Part shown: piece by piece, positions 35,711 through 43,831 of the stretch
Numbering within the stretch: position 1 is the stretch's first letter
Layout: every line of letters begins with the position of its first letter
Assembly: GCF_040359615.1 (NCBI RefSeq)
Contig: NZ_CP132942.1
Coordinates: 1,922,001 to 1,986,000, forward strand
Source of the DNA: Tunturibacter psychrotolerans
GTDB lineage: Bacteria > Acidobacteriota > Terriglobia > Terriglobales > Acidobacteriaceae
Length of the DNA stretch: 64,000 bases
Reading direction: 5' to 3'
Notes under the pieces: generated by a model
Seen by the model: the letters and a program-made list of their open reading frames with translations, nothing else
Told to the model about the DNA's origin: nothing
Databases searched by the model: none
Position numbers and translations under genes: made by a program

Positions 35711-35740
35711 AAAAGCTCCGGGGTTGCCGGAGCTTTTCTT
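35711..35740 (+). terminator. Intrinsic terminator closing the 3' repeat module (copy 2)
   Basis: AAAAGCTCCGG and CCGGAGCTTTT form an 11-bp stem around a GGTTG loop, followed by TTTTCTTT. It ends transcription from the HAD gene and the module. Confidence 0.92.
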
Positions 35741-35845
35741 TGTCGATATCAAGTATAGCTAATTGAACCGAACTGATACGCCACATGCATGTGTTTGATT
35801 GTTAGTGGTTTATCGCGTTTTAGGGCTTGACAAGGTTTTCTGTGT

Positions 35846-36196
35846 CTACCAGTGGATGGTGGGGGTGAAGATGTAGTGGGTTTCGAGGAATGATGCGAGG
35901 GGGAAGAGGATCAGCATGATGGCGGTGGCCCAATAGAAGAGTTGCAGGGGGAGGGTGGCGAAGAGGGACGAGTGGGGGTACGGTTCGGCTTCGCGGAAGA
36001 TGAAGGCGCCGACGACGGAGATGCCTGCCGAGAGGGCCAGGAGGAGGAGCGAGTCGATCACGCGGTCGCGGCTGGCCTGGTGGGGCTGGAGGAGGAGTTG
36101 GGGGTCTTCGAGGGTGAAGAAGATAGTGTGGAAGACAGCGAAGAGGGAGAGCAGGCAGAGGAGAAGAGCTACGGGTTTGGCGAGTTCGAGCAACAT
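35846..36196 (-). CDS. Small membrane protein, uncharacterised
   Basis: 116 residues with three hydrophobic segments: LAKPVALLLCLLSLFAVFHT, IDSLLLLALSAGISVVGAFI and LPLQLFYWATAIMLILFPLA. A short charged loop (EDPQLLLQPHQASRDR) lies between the first two. I do not recognise a family; the length and topology resemble small membrane proteins of unknown role conserved among related bacteria. It begins at ATG 36196, directly 5' of and on the same strand as nothing recognisable. The VOC genes lie next to it on the same strand, 40 nt away. Confidence 0.65.
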   Translation of the reverse strand: MLLELAKPVALLLCLLSLFAVFHTIFFTLEDPQLLLQPHQASRDRVIDSLLLLALSAGISVVGAFIFREAEPYPHSSLFATLPLQLFYWATAIMLILFPLASFLETHYIFTPTIHW

Positions 36197-36236
36197 GCTC
36201 CGGCTCCGCTAGTAGTTTACTGCACGGCGATTCGGT

Positions 36237-36656
36237 TTAATCCGCCGGGCCGGCGAAGAGGATGAGATTTCCATCGGGATCGGTCACGATGAAGGTACTG
36301 CTGCCCCAGGACTCCTTCTTGAAGGTTTGACTAAAGCGCACTCCTGCGGCCTGGTAGCTCAAAAAGAGCTGTTCGATTTCTTCTGCGGTTGCGAGGGTGA
36401 GCGAAGCAGAGAGTAGCTGCTCGCGCTCGCGAATATCGCCAACGAACACGGGTTCGTCGACCACACGTAGATTGAGGCGCGCATGGTCTCGGGTGACCTG
36501 GCCGAAGTGGGGTGGATCGCCGTAGACGAAGGCGACCGTGAAGCCGAGCTTATCGGCATAGAAATCGCATGAGGCTTTGATGTCTGCGACGAACAGTTGC
36601 GCTTCCGTCGAGCTGAGAACAGGGCGAAGTAGAGTTTGTTCGGCTTGATGGGTCAT
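36237..36656 (-). CDS. VOC (glyoxalase/bleomycin-resistance) family protein
   Basis: 139 residues. One VOC unit pair: AQLFVADIKASCDFYADKLG at the first beta-alpha start, FVYGDPPHFGQVTRDHARLN, and the second unit ending TFIVTDPDGNLILFAGP. Typical small metal-dependent enzymes or binding proteins of this family act on diverse substrates. It is followed within 22 nt by another VOC gene on the same strand. They share the fold but not much sequence, so a recent duplication is not suggested. Substrate unknown. Confidence 0.88.
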   Translation of the reverse strand: MTHQAEQTLLRPVLSSTEAQLFVADIKASCDFYADKLGFTVAFVYGDPPHFGQVTRDHARLNLRVVDEPVFVGDIREREQLLSASLTLATAEEIEQLFLSYQAAGVRFSQTFKKESWGSSTFIVTDPDGNLILFAGPAD

Positions 36657-36678
36657 GGCGCTTGCTCCAGCGGCTTGG

Positions 36679-37041
36679 TTAGTCGTGATGGAAGTAAAAG
36701 AGATTCCCGTCCAGATCCTCCACCGTGAACTGGCGTAGTCCCCAGGGTTTTCTTTCCAGAGGATCCACGATGTTGGCGCCTAACGATGTTAACTCCTGAA
36801 ATGAGGCATCGACGTCTTCAGCGAATACCCAGTGAACGGTGGGTTCGAAAGGCGGTTTCCTTCTGCGAAAGAATATTGCCACGTTTTCGCGTGAGACTGC
36901 GCCGATCTCTTTGTCGGAGTAAAGCCAACCAATCTTAAAGCCGAGTGCATCTCTGTAGTGCTGTTGTGCCCGTTCGACATCGGCGACAGGCAGCTCCGGC
37001 ACTGGCTGACCAATCGAGTTCGGTTTCTCTTTTGCGCCCAT
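36679..37041 (-). CDS. VOC (glyoxalase/bleomycin-resistance) family protein
   Basis: 120 residues, a minimal VOC domain: VPELPVADVERAQQHYRDAL opens the fold and the second half ends LRQFTVEDLDGNLFYFHHD. The central GANIVDPLERKPWG is typical of bleomycin-resistance-like members that bind rather than hydrolyse. It precedes the other VOC gene with a 22-nt gap, so the two are probably co-transcribed. Function not determinable from sequence. Start ATG 37041 is the only one that keeps the first strand. Confidence 0.87.
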   Translation of the reverse strand: MGAKEKPNSIGQPVPELPVADVERAQQHYRDALGFKIGWLYSDKEIGAVSRENVAIFFRRRKPPFEPTVHWVFAEDVDASFQELTSLGANIVDPLERKPWGLRQFTVEDLDGNLFYFHHD

Positions 37042-37106
37042 GGAAGCTCTCCTTGCACTCCTTTATGGACCAAGACCGACTTTACGTCAAATTGGAGGAG
37101 AGTGCC

Positions 37107-37817
37107 TCAGCGCAGGAGCAAGGCTTCGACGCGATGGAGGTCTTCTTCGGTGTCGACTCCGATGGTGTCGTGCTCGGTGGGCTCTACGTGAACCGGGATG
37201 TTGTTTTCGAGGAAGCGGAGTTGCTCGAGGCGCTCGGTTTGTTCGAGGAGGCTGGGGGGTAGGGTGGGGAAGCCCTCGAGGGTGTCCTTGCGGTAGGCGT
37301 AGAGGCCGATGTGCTTCCAGTATTGAGGAGCGGCTCCATCGCGGTCGTATGGGATGGTGGCTCGGGAGAAGTAGAGGGCGCGGCCGTCGGTTGCGGTGAC
37401 TACTTTTACGGCGTTGGGGTTGGTGATGTTTTCTGGTGTACAGAGGACTTTGAGGGTGGAGACTTCGACGTGCTGCTGGGTGAAGGGGCGGAGTAGGGCG
37501 GTGAGGTGCTCGGGCTTGAGTAGGGGCTCGTCGCCCTGGATGTTGACGTAGATGTCGGCGTGGTGGTGGCGGGCGACGGCGTGGACGCGGTCGGTGCCGC
37601 TGGGGAGGTCGGGTGAGGTGAGCTGGACGGGCCATTGATTGCGGTGGCAGAGCTCGGCGACTTCGTCGGAGTCAGCGGCGATGAGGACGCGGTCGAGCTG
37701 AGGGCAGGCGCTGGCGGCGTCGTATACCCAGGCGAGCATGGGGCGTCCGGCGATGGTGCGGAGGACCTTGCGGGGCAGGCGGGTGGAGGCTAGGCGGGCG
37801 GGGATTACGCCGAGAAT
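37107..37817 (-). CDS. kdsB: 3-deoxy-manno-octulosonate cytidylyltransferase
   Basis: The frame gives the whole KdsB pattern: LGVIPARLASTRLPRK (about 2-17), GRPMLAWVYDAAS, AADSDEVAELC, SGTDRVHAV, VNIQGDEPLL, YFSRATIPYDRDG, HIGLYAYRKDTLEGF and a C-terminal GVDTEEDLHRVEALLLR. KdsB makes CMP-Kdo for lipopolysaccharide. The first ATG (37739) falls after the essential PARLASTRLPRK motif. Between the upstream stop (37911) and that ATG the frame has no ATG, GTG or TTG. ATT at 37817, with GGAAAG a few bases upstream, is the best candidate, so initiation is unusual or the start has been mutated. Confidence 0.85.
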   Translation of the reverse strand: MLGVIPARLASTRLPRKVLRTIAGRPMLAWVYDAASACPQLDRVLIAADSDEVAELCHRNQWPVQLTSPDLPSGTDRVHAVARHHHADIYVNIQGDEPLLKPEHLTALLRPFTQQHVEVSTLKVLCTPENITNPNAVKVVTATDGRALYFSRATIPYDRDGAAPQYWKHIGLYAYRKDTLEGFPTLPPSLLEQTERLEQLRFLENNIPVHVEPTEHDTIGVDTEEDLHRVEALLLR

Positions 37818-37949
37818 GGTCGGCTTTCCGTCGTGGCCCGCCGGCTTTTCGCTGTGGCCGGAATCAAGTATGATTGGAGATGGCTGTGCCGTGGCGATCG
37901 TTCTCTCTGACTACAGAGATGTTTGTGCCGGCATACCCCTTTACACATT

Positions 37950-38026
37950 GGCGGTGTAGCTCAGATGGTTAGAGCGACGGACTCATAACCCGTAGGTCGG
38001 CAGTTCGATTCTGCCCACCGCCACCA
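37950..38026 (+). tRNA. tRNA with CAT anticodon (Met, elongator type, or Ile2)
   Basis: 77 nt including the encoded CCA. Acceptor stem GGCGGTG/CACCGCC, D arm GCTC/GAGC, anticodon loop CTCATAA, T arm with GTTCGATTC. The first base pair is G-C, unlike initiator tRNA, so it is elongator Met or lysidine-modified Ile. One A-C mismatch lies at the base of the anticodon stem. Confidence 0.93.
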
Positions 38027-38171
38027 AAGTGTTATAGCGACTGCAGGCGCACTCTCTATGGATCGAGAGTATCATTTTGTCTATGTTGTATCGCCTGCGG
38101 GAGCTTTTGCCTGCGGGATGCGTCTAACCGGTATTGTGCCGGGAACACCCCTTTTGGAGTCGCACTGAACT

Positions 38172-39407
38172 ATGCCTAAGATCTCGAAGATTTTGTTGCT
38201 TGCTGTTTCGGTTGTTCTTGTGGTCACCGTGTTTTTAGGGGTGAACTCAAACCCAGTGAGTGCTGCGAGCGAGCCGCAGGATGGGGCTTATCGCCAGATC
38301 AATGTGTATAGCGAAGTGCTGCGGCATATTCAGACAGACTATGTCGAAGAGCCGAACATCAACGCGGTGACAAATGGCGCGTTGCGTGGGCTCCTGGAGT
38401 CGCTTGATGCTGACTCGAGCTATCTGACGCCGGACGACTATAAGGCGTTCAAAGAAGATAAGGGCGGCAAAGCGCAGGTAGGGATCAATGTGTCGAAGCG
38501 GTTTGGGTATGCGACCGTGGTTTCGGTGGTGCCGGGAAGCCCGGCGGATAAGGCGAATCTTACTGACGGCGACATTATCGAGGCGATTGGGCCCCAGGAT
38601 ACGCGGGATATCTCGCTGGCGATGATTCAGTTATTGCTGGAGGGCCAGCCGGGGAGCGAGTTGACGGTTTCGGTGGTGCGGCCGCGGAAGGCGGCGCCGG
38701 ACAAGATTGTGATGACGCGGGTGTCGACACCGCCGCCGCCGGTTGCGGAGACGATGTATGAGAACTCGTCGATTCTTTACTTGAAGCCTGGCGTGCTGGA
38801 TCACGATCACGTGCAGCAGATCGAGGCCAAGCTGAAGGCGATGCCGAAGGCGGGGAACAAGAAGATTCTGCTCGATCTGCGGGACGTTGCAGCGGGCGAT
38901 ATGCCGGAGGCGACGCGGCTGGCGAACTTCTTCCTGAAGGACGGCACGATTGCGATGCTGGAGGGGCAGAAGGTCGCGAAGCAGACGTTTACGGCGGAGG
39001 CTTCGAAGGCGATCAATCCGACAGCGCCAGTGGTGGTGCTGGTGAATCGTGGGACGGCGGGGCCGGCAGAACTGGTGGCTGCGGCGCTGCTCGATAACAA
39101 GCGGGCGGATCTGGTGGGTGAGAAGACGTTTGGTGAAGGTGCTCAGCAGAAGACGTTTGAGCTGCCGGATGGTGCGGCGTTGATTCTGTCGATCGCGAAG
39201 TATGAGTCGCCTTCGGGGAAGAAGCTGCAGGATGACGGCGTGACGCCGGGTGTGCTGGTAGCTTCGAACACCGAAGAGGCTGTGGCCGAAGAGGATACGG
39301 CTACGCCGTCGGAGAAGCAGCAGCAGACGCCGCTGCAGAAGCCGGCGGTGACGGTGGATGAACAGCTGACGAAGGCGCTTGATCTGCTGAAGAGCAAGGC
39401 TGCTTAG
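38172..39407 (+). CDS. S41 (CtpA-like) PDZ pseudoprotease, catalytic Ser and Lys lost
   Basis: 411 residues. A signal peptide or anchor (ILLLAVSVVLVVTVFLG) is followed by the N-terminal helical region (YSEVLRHIQTDYVEEPN), a PDZ domain (about 102-183, VGINVSKRFGYATVVSVVPG), and the S41 core (VVVLVNRGTAGPAELVAAAL, DLVGEKTFGEGAQQ, YESPSGKKLQDDGVTPG). In active CtpA/Prc the catalytic Ser and Lys lie 25 residues apart in SASASE and FGKG. Here the matching positions are G297 (in GTAGPAE) and E322 (in FGEG), so the protein should not cleave peptide bonds. It is followed by PBP1A and may be a binding or scaffold protein in the periplasm. Confidence 0.88.
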   Translation: MPKISKILLLAVSVVLVVTVFLGVNSNPVSAASEPQDGAYRQINVYSEVLRHIQTDYVEEPNINAVTNGALRGLLESLDADSSYLTPDDYKAFKEDKGGKAQVGINVSKRFGYATVVSVVPGSPADKANLTDGDIIEAIGPQDTRDISLAMIQLLLEGQPGSELTVSVVRPRKAAPDKIVMTRVSTPPPPVAETMYENSSILYLKPGVLDHDHVQQIEAKLKAMPKAGNKKILLDLRDVAAGDMPEATRLANFFLKDGTIAMLEGQKVAKQTFTAEASKAINPTAPVVVLVNRGTAGPAELVAAALLDNKRADLVGEKTFGEGAQQKTFELPDGAALILSIAKYESPSGKKLQDDGVTPGVLVASNTEEAVAEEDTATPSEKQQQTPLQKPAVTVDEQLTKALDLLKSKAA

Positions 39408-39482
39408 GCGCGATTTTAGGCGCTGCGACTACGACTTTTTGGGTGGATGACGGTGTGTCGGACCATGCTAAGGTGAAGATGC

Positions 39483-42098
39483 GTGCAGATCCTACACAGC
39501 CGCGATCCGAAGACTCCGGCGCCTGAGGAAGTTCCTGACTGGCAACGAGCGCTTCGTCGTGCCACGTTGAATGGACCCGATTATCCGAGTCGCCGTATTG
39601 CGAGGCGAGTGGCGTTTTATGTGCTGCTGGGTCTGTCGGCTGTCTTCGGCGCGCTTTGCGGGCTGATGGTGGTGTACTCGATCGATCTGCCGCAGATGGA
39701 TGATCTGGCGCGCTATCACCCCAACACCACGACTGAGCTGCTGGATGTACATGGGAAGGCGTTCGGCTCCTTTGCGCTGGAGCGTCGCGTGGTATTGCCG
39801 TATGCGGAGTTTCCGCCTGTTCTGCGAGAGGCGATCATCTCGATTGAAGACAAGAGTTTTGAGAGCAACTGGGGTGTGAACCTGGTGCGGGCTGTGGGGG
39901 CTGCGTACCGGGATCTGCATTCGAGCGGGAAGGCGCAGGGCGCATCGACGCTGACGATGCAACTGGCACGCAATCTGTTTCTCTCGTCGGAGAAGACGTA
40001 TGGCCGCAAACTGCAAGAGGTATTTCTCTCGATGCAGATTGAGCGGCGATTTACGAAGCAGCAGATCTTCGAGTTATATGCGAACCAGATTTATTTAGGG
40101 CATGGGACCTATGGGTTCGAGGCGGGGTCAGAGTTTTTCTTCAGCAAGCACGTCCGTGAATTGACGCTGCCGGAGGCCGCTCTGCTGGCTGCGTTGCCGA
40201 AGGGGCCTGAGGCTTATTCTCCGATCAAATACCCGGATCGTGCGCTGAAGCGCAGGAATCTTGTGCTGAGCGAGATGCTGGCCGATGGCAAGATCACGAA
40301 GCGGCAGGCAGAGGCAGCGGAGGCGGCGCCGCTGGGACTGCATCTTGAGGCTCCGGCGAATACCGTTGCGCCGTATTTTGTGGAGGAGGTGCGGCGGCAA
40401 CTGGAGAAGCAGTACGGGGTGGAGCAGGTTCATGGTGCGGGGCTTCGTGTTTATACGACGCTTGATCTTGATCTGCAGCAGGTGGCGAATAAGGCGATTC
40501 TTGATGGCACCGCGACCTATGAGCGGCGACGCGGTTGGATCGGAAAGCTGCCAAACGTGGTGCTCGATGGGGCGGATGTTGTGAGCTATCGTCATCCAGA
40601 TTGGGCACAGCCGATCCAGAAGGGGAGCTATGTTCATGGCGTGGTGACGACGGTCTCCGCGAAGAAGGTGACGGTAAAGCTTGGTACGCAGCAGGCAGTG
40701 CTGACGCCTGAGGATTGGAAGTGGACGCAGAATTCGGATGGCGATAGTTTCCTGCGTTCCGGCGATGTGGTTTATGTGAAGGTGGAGAACGTCGCTGCAG
40801 ATGGTACGCTGCGGGCGTCACTGCAGCAGGATTCGGGAGCTCAGGCTTCGATGATGGCAGTCGATAACTCTACCGGTGAAGTGCTGGCGATGGTGGGGGG
40901 ACGAGACTTTGCGCTGTCGCAGTTCAACCGTGCGACCCAGGCGCAGCGGCAGGTGGGTTCTTCGTTCAAGCCGTATGTTTACACGACGGCGGTTGAGGCA
41001 GGCGCGAAGCCTACGGACATCATTGTCGATGGACCTACAACGTTTCCCACGCCGAATGGGCCTTATACACCGCATAACTATGAGGCGGATTATAAGGGCG
41101 CGATGACCCTGCTGAATGCGTTTGCAGAATCGAGAAATATTCCGGCGTTGAAGCTGGCGGACCGCTATGGGATTCGCAAGGTGATTGAGACAGCGCACAA
41201 CTTTGGAATCACGAGCAATATTCCAGTGTTTCTTCCGGTTGCAATTGGTTCAGCCGATATCACGCTGGCCGAGCAGGTAAGCGCATACAGCGTTTTTCCT
41301 AATGACGGCATTCGAATTGAGCCGAGATACATTCGCAAGGTGACGCAAGCGGACGGGTTGCCGCTGGATGCTACGCCATCGCAGGTGTCAGAGGTGATCT
41401 CGGTGGAGACTGCGCGCACGATGATGCAGTTTCTGCAGGCGGTTGTGCGGCAGGGAACGGCGGCTTCTGCTTCGCAGCTGAAACATCCTCTGGGGGGTAA
41501 AACCGGAACTACGAACGACTTTACGGATGCGTGGTTCATCGGATTTTCTCCGTCTATTACGTGCGGGACCTGGATTGGTTTTGATGACCGCGAGTCTTTG
41601 GGAGAGAAAGAGACTGGCGCACGAGCGGCGCTACCGATGTGGATGGACTTCATGCGCGCGGCGATTGCGAACAAGCCGGATGAACAGTTTCCAACTGCGG
41701 GAGCACCGAAGAAGAAGCTGGACGTGCCGTTGAGTGGCGTGGCCGATGCTGCGAAACCGTTAGAGCCGCTAGTGCCGAAGCAGGTAGAGGATCCTGATGC
41801 GTCTCGTGGCGAGGGTCCAAAGCATGTCGCCCCGACTGTTGCTGCGCCAGCGCCTGCAGAAGAGAAGCCCAGGGTGCCTGATTCCTCTCATTCTGTGCCG
41901 AGAGCGACTACTGTTCCTACGCGAACAACTCCAGTGTTCGCTACGCCTGCGCCAGCGGAACAGAAACCGAAGGCGTCTGAAGCGTCTCGTCCTGCGCCGC
42001 AAGCGGTTGCTGTTCCACCTCGTGCGGCTATGGGGTTGTCACAGAAACCTACGGACGAGCGGAGTGGAGTTTCGAACCCACCACCCGACATATATTGA
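39483..42098 (+). CDS. Penicillin-binding protein 1A (bifunctional transglycosylase/transpeptidase)
   Basis: 871 residues from GTG 39483 (AAGG 9-10 nt upstream). One membrane anchor (VAFYVLLGLSAVFGALCGLM) leads into the GT51 transglycosylase (AIISIEDKSFESNWGVN, ASTLTMQLARNLFLSSEKTY, FELYANQIYLGHGTYGFE, PEAALLAALPKGPEAYSP), then the transpeptidase with SSFK (active Ser), SRN and KTGTTN motifs. The last ~150 residues are a Pro/Ala/Glu/Lys-rich tail of low complexity. It polymerises and cross-links peptidoglycan in the periplasm. The tail may be a linker to other proteins. Its 3' end overlaps ribF by 50 nt. Confidence 0.95.
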   Translation: MQILHSRDPKTPAPEEVPDWQRALRRATLNGPDYPSRRIARRVAFYVLLGLSAVFGALCGLMVVYSIDLPQMDDLARYHPNTTTELLDVHGKAFGSFALERRVVLPYAEFPPVLREAIISIEDKSFESNWGVNLVRAVGAAYRDLHSSGKAQGASTLTMQLARNLFLSSEKTYGRKLQEVFLSMQIERRFTKQQIFELYANQIYLGHGTYGFEAGSEFFFSKHVRELTLPEAALLAALPKGPEAYSPIKYPDRALKRRNLVLSEMLADGKITKRQAEAAEAAPLGLHLEAPANTVAPYFVEEVRRQLEKQYGVEQVHGAGLRVYTTLDLDLQQVANKAILDGTATYERRRGWIGKLPNVVLDGADVVSYRHPDWAQPIQKGSYVHGVVTTVSAKKVTVKLGTQQAVLTPEDWKWTQNSDGDSFLRSGDVVYVKVENVAADGTLRASLQQDSGAQASMMAVDNSTGEVLAMVGGRDFALSQFNRATQAQRQVGSSFKPYVYTTAVEAGAKPTDIIVDGPTTFPTPNGPYTPHNYEADYKGAMTLLNAFAESRNIPALKLADRYGIRKVIETAHNFGITSNIPVFLPVAIGSADITLAEQVSAYSVFPNDGIRIEPRYIRKVTQADGLPLDATPSQVSEVISVETARTMMQFLQAVVRQGTAASASQLKHPLGGKTGTTNDFTDAWFIGFSPSITCGTWIGFDDRESLGEKETGARAALPMWMDFMRAAIANKPDEQFPTAGAPKKKLDVPLSGVADAAKPLEPLVPKQVEDPDASRGEGPKHVAPTVAAPAPAEEKPRVPDSSHSVPRATTVPTRTTPVFATPAPAEQKPKASEASRPAPQAVAVPPRAAMGLSQKPTDERSGVSNPPPDIY

Positions 42099-43029
42099 AG
42101 TAACGTTTCGCCTTTGCGACGTCGCGGCCTATCTGTTCTTTGAGCGCTTCGGGGTTTGGCCAGCGAATCTCTGCGCGCAGACGACGCAGGAACGTCAGGG
42201 TGAGCGGTGTGTCTTCGTTGAGATCGATGGGGTGGAAGTTGAGCAAGTGCGACTCGACGGTGAAGGAATCGGCGCCGAAGGTGGGGCGATTGCCTACGTT
42301 GGTGACAGCGTCGAAGGTCTCGCTTGAGGCGCCTTCGCCGACTGTGAGTGTGGTGATGTAGACGCCGTTTGCGGGAAGCAGCTCCGTGTATCGAGCGAGG
42401 TTGATCGTGGGGACGGTGTAGCGTGTGCCGTAGCCGCGGCCCGAAGCAGGTGTGCTGCAGATGGCGAAGCTGCGGCCGAGCAGAGCACGAACATGATTCA
42501 TGTCGCCTTCCGCGATCATCTGGCGCACACGACTTGATGAGATGGTCTCGCCGCGTAGATGACGAGGTGCATAGACGCGCACGCCAAAACCGAGTTCGCG
42601 GCCCAGGACTTCGAGGCTTTCAACGCCTGCCTCGGCCTGATAACCGAAGCGGAAGTCTTCGCCTTCGTGCAAATGGGTGACGTGCAAGGTGTGTGCGAGG
42701 ACTTCGGTGGCGAAGGTACGTGCGGTCATGCGGGAGAGCTCATTCGTGAAGGGAATCACGAGGACCGCGTCGACGCCTGTCTCAGCGAGCAAGTGCAGTT
42801 TTTGGGGAAGAGGCGTGATGAGAGGCTGAGTCGATTCAGGGCGGATGACTCGCGCAGGATGCGGATCGAAGGTGATGGCTATTGAGCGGATGCCTAGAGA
42901 GCGAGCCTGCACAACTACTTCGGCGATAACCCACTGATGTCCGCAGTGAACGCCGTCGAAGTTGCCGATGGTGGCAATGGATGGGCCGAAGTCTGATGGA
43001 ACGTCTGCGAGTTGGCGAAATATCTGCAT
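42049..43029 (-). CDS. ribF: Bifunctional riboflavin kinase / FAD synthetase
   Basis: 326 residues from ATG 43029, which overlaps the upstream MBL gene's stop by one base (TGATG); a longer frame reading into that gene is spurious. The FAD synthetase part has TIGNFDGVHCGHQWVI, ITFDPHPARVI and SSSRVRQMIAEGD, and the riboflavin kinase part GYGTRYTVPTINL and NGVYITTL. It converts riboflavin to FMN and FAD. It is the last gene of the ygfZ-DUF1844-MBL-ribF minus operon. Its 3' end overlaps the PBP1A gene by 50 nt in convergent orientation. Confidence 0.96.
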   Translation of the reverse strand: MQIFRQLADVPSDFGPSIATIGNFDGVHCGHQWVIAEVVVQARSLGIRSIAITFDPHPARVIRPESTQPLITPLPQKLHLLAETGVDAVLVIPFTNELSRMTARTFATEVLAHTLHVTHLHEGEDFRFGYQAEAGVESLEVLGRELGFGVRVYAPRHLRGETISSSRVRQMIAEGDMNHVRALLGRSFAICSTPASGRGYGTRYTVPTINLARYTELLPANGVYITTLTVGEGASSETFDAVTNVGNRPTFGADSFTVESHLLNFHPIDLNEDTPLTLTFLRRLRAEIRWPNPEALKEQIGRDVAKAKRYFNICRVVGSKLHSARP

Positions 43030-43829
43030 CAGGCGATCTCGAAGGTGAACGTGAGTCCGTCGTAGGCGAGGCGGATGTGGGGCGGGAGTTCGGCTTCGGT
43101 GGCGCTGTGGTCGAGTTCGTGGCTCATGTGGGTGAAGAAGGCGCGGCGGGGTTTGAGCTGTTCGACGAGTGCTACCGATTTGTCGAGATGCGAGTGGCTG
43201 GGATGAGGATCGCGGCGGAGGGCGTCGAGGATGAGGACGTCGAGATCCTGCAGCAGCGGGAGGCTCTCTTTGGGGATGTCGCTCATGTCGGTGAGGTAGG
43301 CTGCGTTGCCGAAGCGGTAGCCGGTGATCTGCTCGCGGCCGTGGGTGACGGGGACTCTGCGAAAACATGCTCCGAAGAGATCCACGCCTGAGCCGGGAGT
43401 TGGGTCGATGCGATGGACTTCGACGCGAGCGCTGGTGGGATAGCGGTCTTCTTTGCGAAAGGTGTACTCGAAGATGCGCTCCAGCGTTTTTGCGGTGTGG
43501 TCGTCCGCGTAGATGGGCAGGTGATGGTTGTGACGGAAGCTGAGGGGGCGAAGGTCGTCGAAGCCGAGAATGTGGTCGGCGTGGCCGTGGGTGTAGAGGA
43601 CGGCGTCGATGCTGCGGATGTTTTCGCGGATGGCCTGTGCGTGGAAGTCAGGGCCGGTGTCGACGAGGACGGTGTGGTTGTTGTAGTCGAGTCGGATGGA
43701 CGGGCGGGTGCGGCGATTGCGGGGGTCTCCGTCGGGAGAGACGGCGGAGGTGCAGACGGCGCAGTCGCAGCCGAGGGTCGGCACCCCCATGGAGGTGCCG
43801 GTGCCGAGGAAGGTGAGGGTGGCCTCCAT
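43029..43829 (-). CDS. MBL-fold hydrolase (PhnP-like)
   Basis: 266 residues. TFLGTGTSMGVPTLGCDCAVC is the PhnP/lipoyl-octanoyl-type N terminus with two Cys, and THGHADHILGFDDLRPL supplies the first zinc motif; PVTHGREQITGY, YLTDMSDIP and FFTHMSHELDHS complete it. Related proteins are phosphodiesterases (PhnP cleaves cyclic phosphate in phosphonate catabolism), but no phn genes are here. It is in an operon with ribF (one-base overlap) and DUF1844 (2-nt gap), suggesting housekeeping co-transcription. Substrate unknown. Confidence 0.9.
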   Translation of the reverse strand: MEATLTFLGTGTSMGVPTLGCDCAVCTSAVSPDGDPRNRRTRPSIRLDYNNHTVLVDTGPDFHAQAIRENIRSIDAVLYTHGHADHILGFDDLRPLSFRHNHHLPIYADDHTAKTLERIFEYTFRKEDRYPTSARVEVHRIDPTPGSGVDLFGACFRRVPVTHGREQITGYRFGNAAYLTDMSDIPKESLPLLQDLDVLILDALRRDPHPSHSHLDKSVALVEQLKPRRAFFTHMSHELDHSATEAELPPHIRLAYDGLTFTFEIA

Positions 43830-43831
43830 CG

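Noticed and set aside
42049..43368. Longer 439-residue version of RibF
   Set aside because: The N-terminal extra part reads antisense-like Pro/Arg/His text through the MBL gene; ATG 43029 overlapping the TGA is the natural start.
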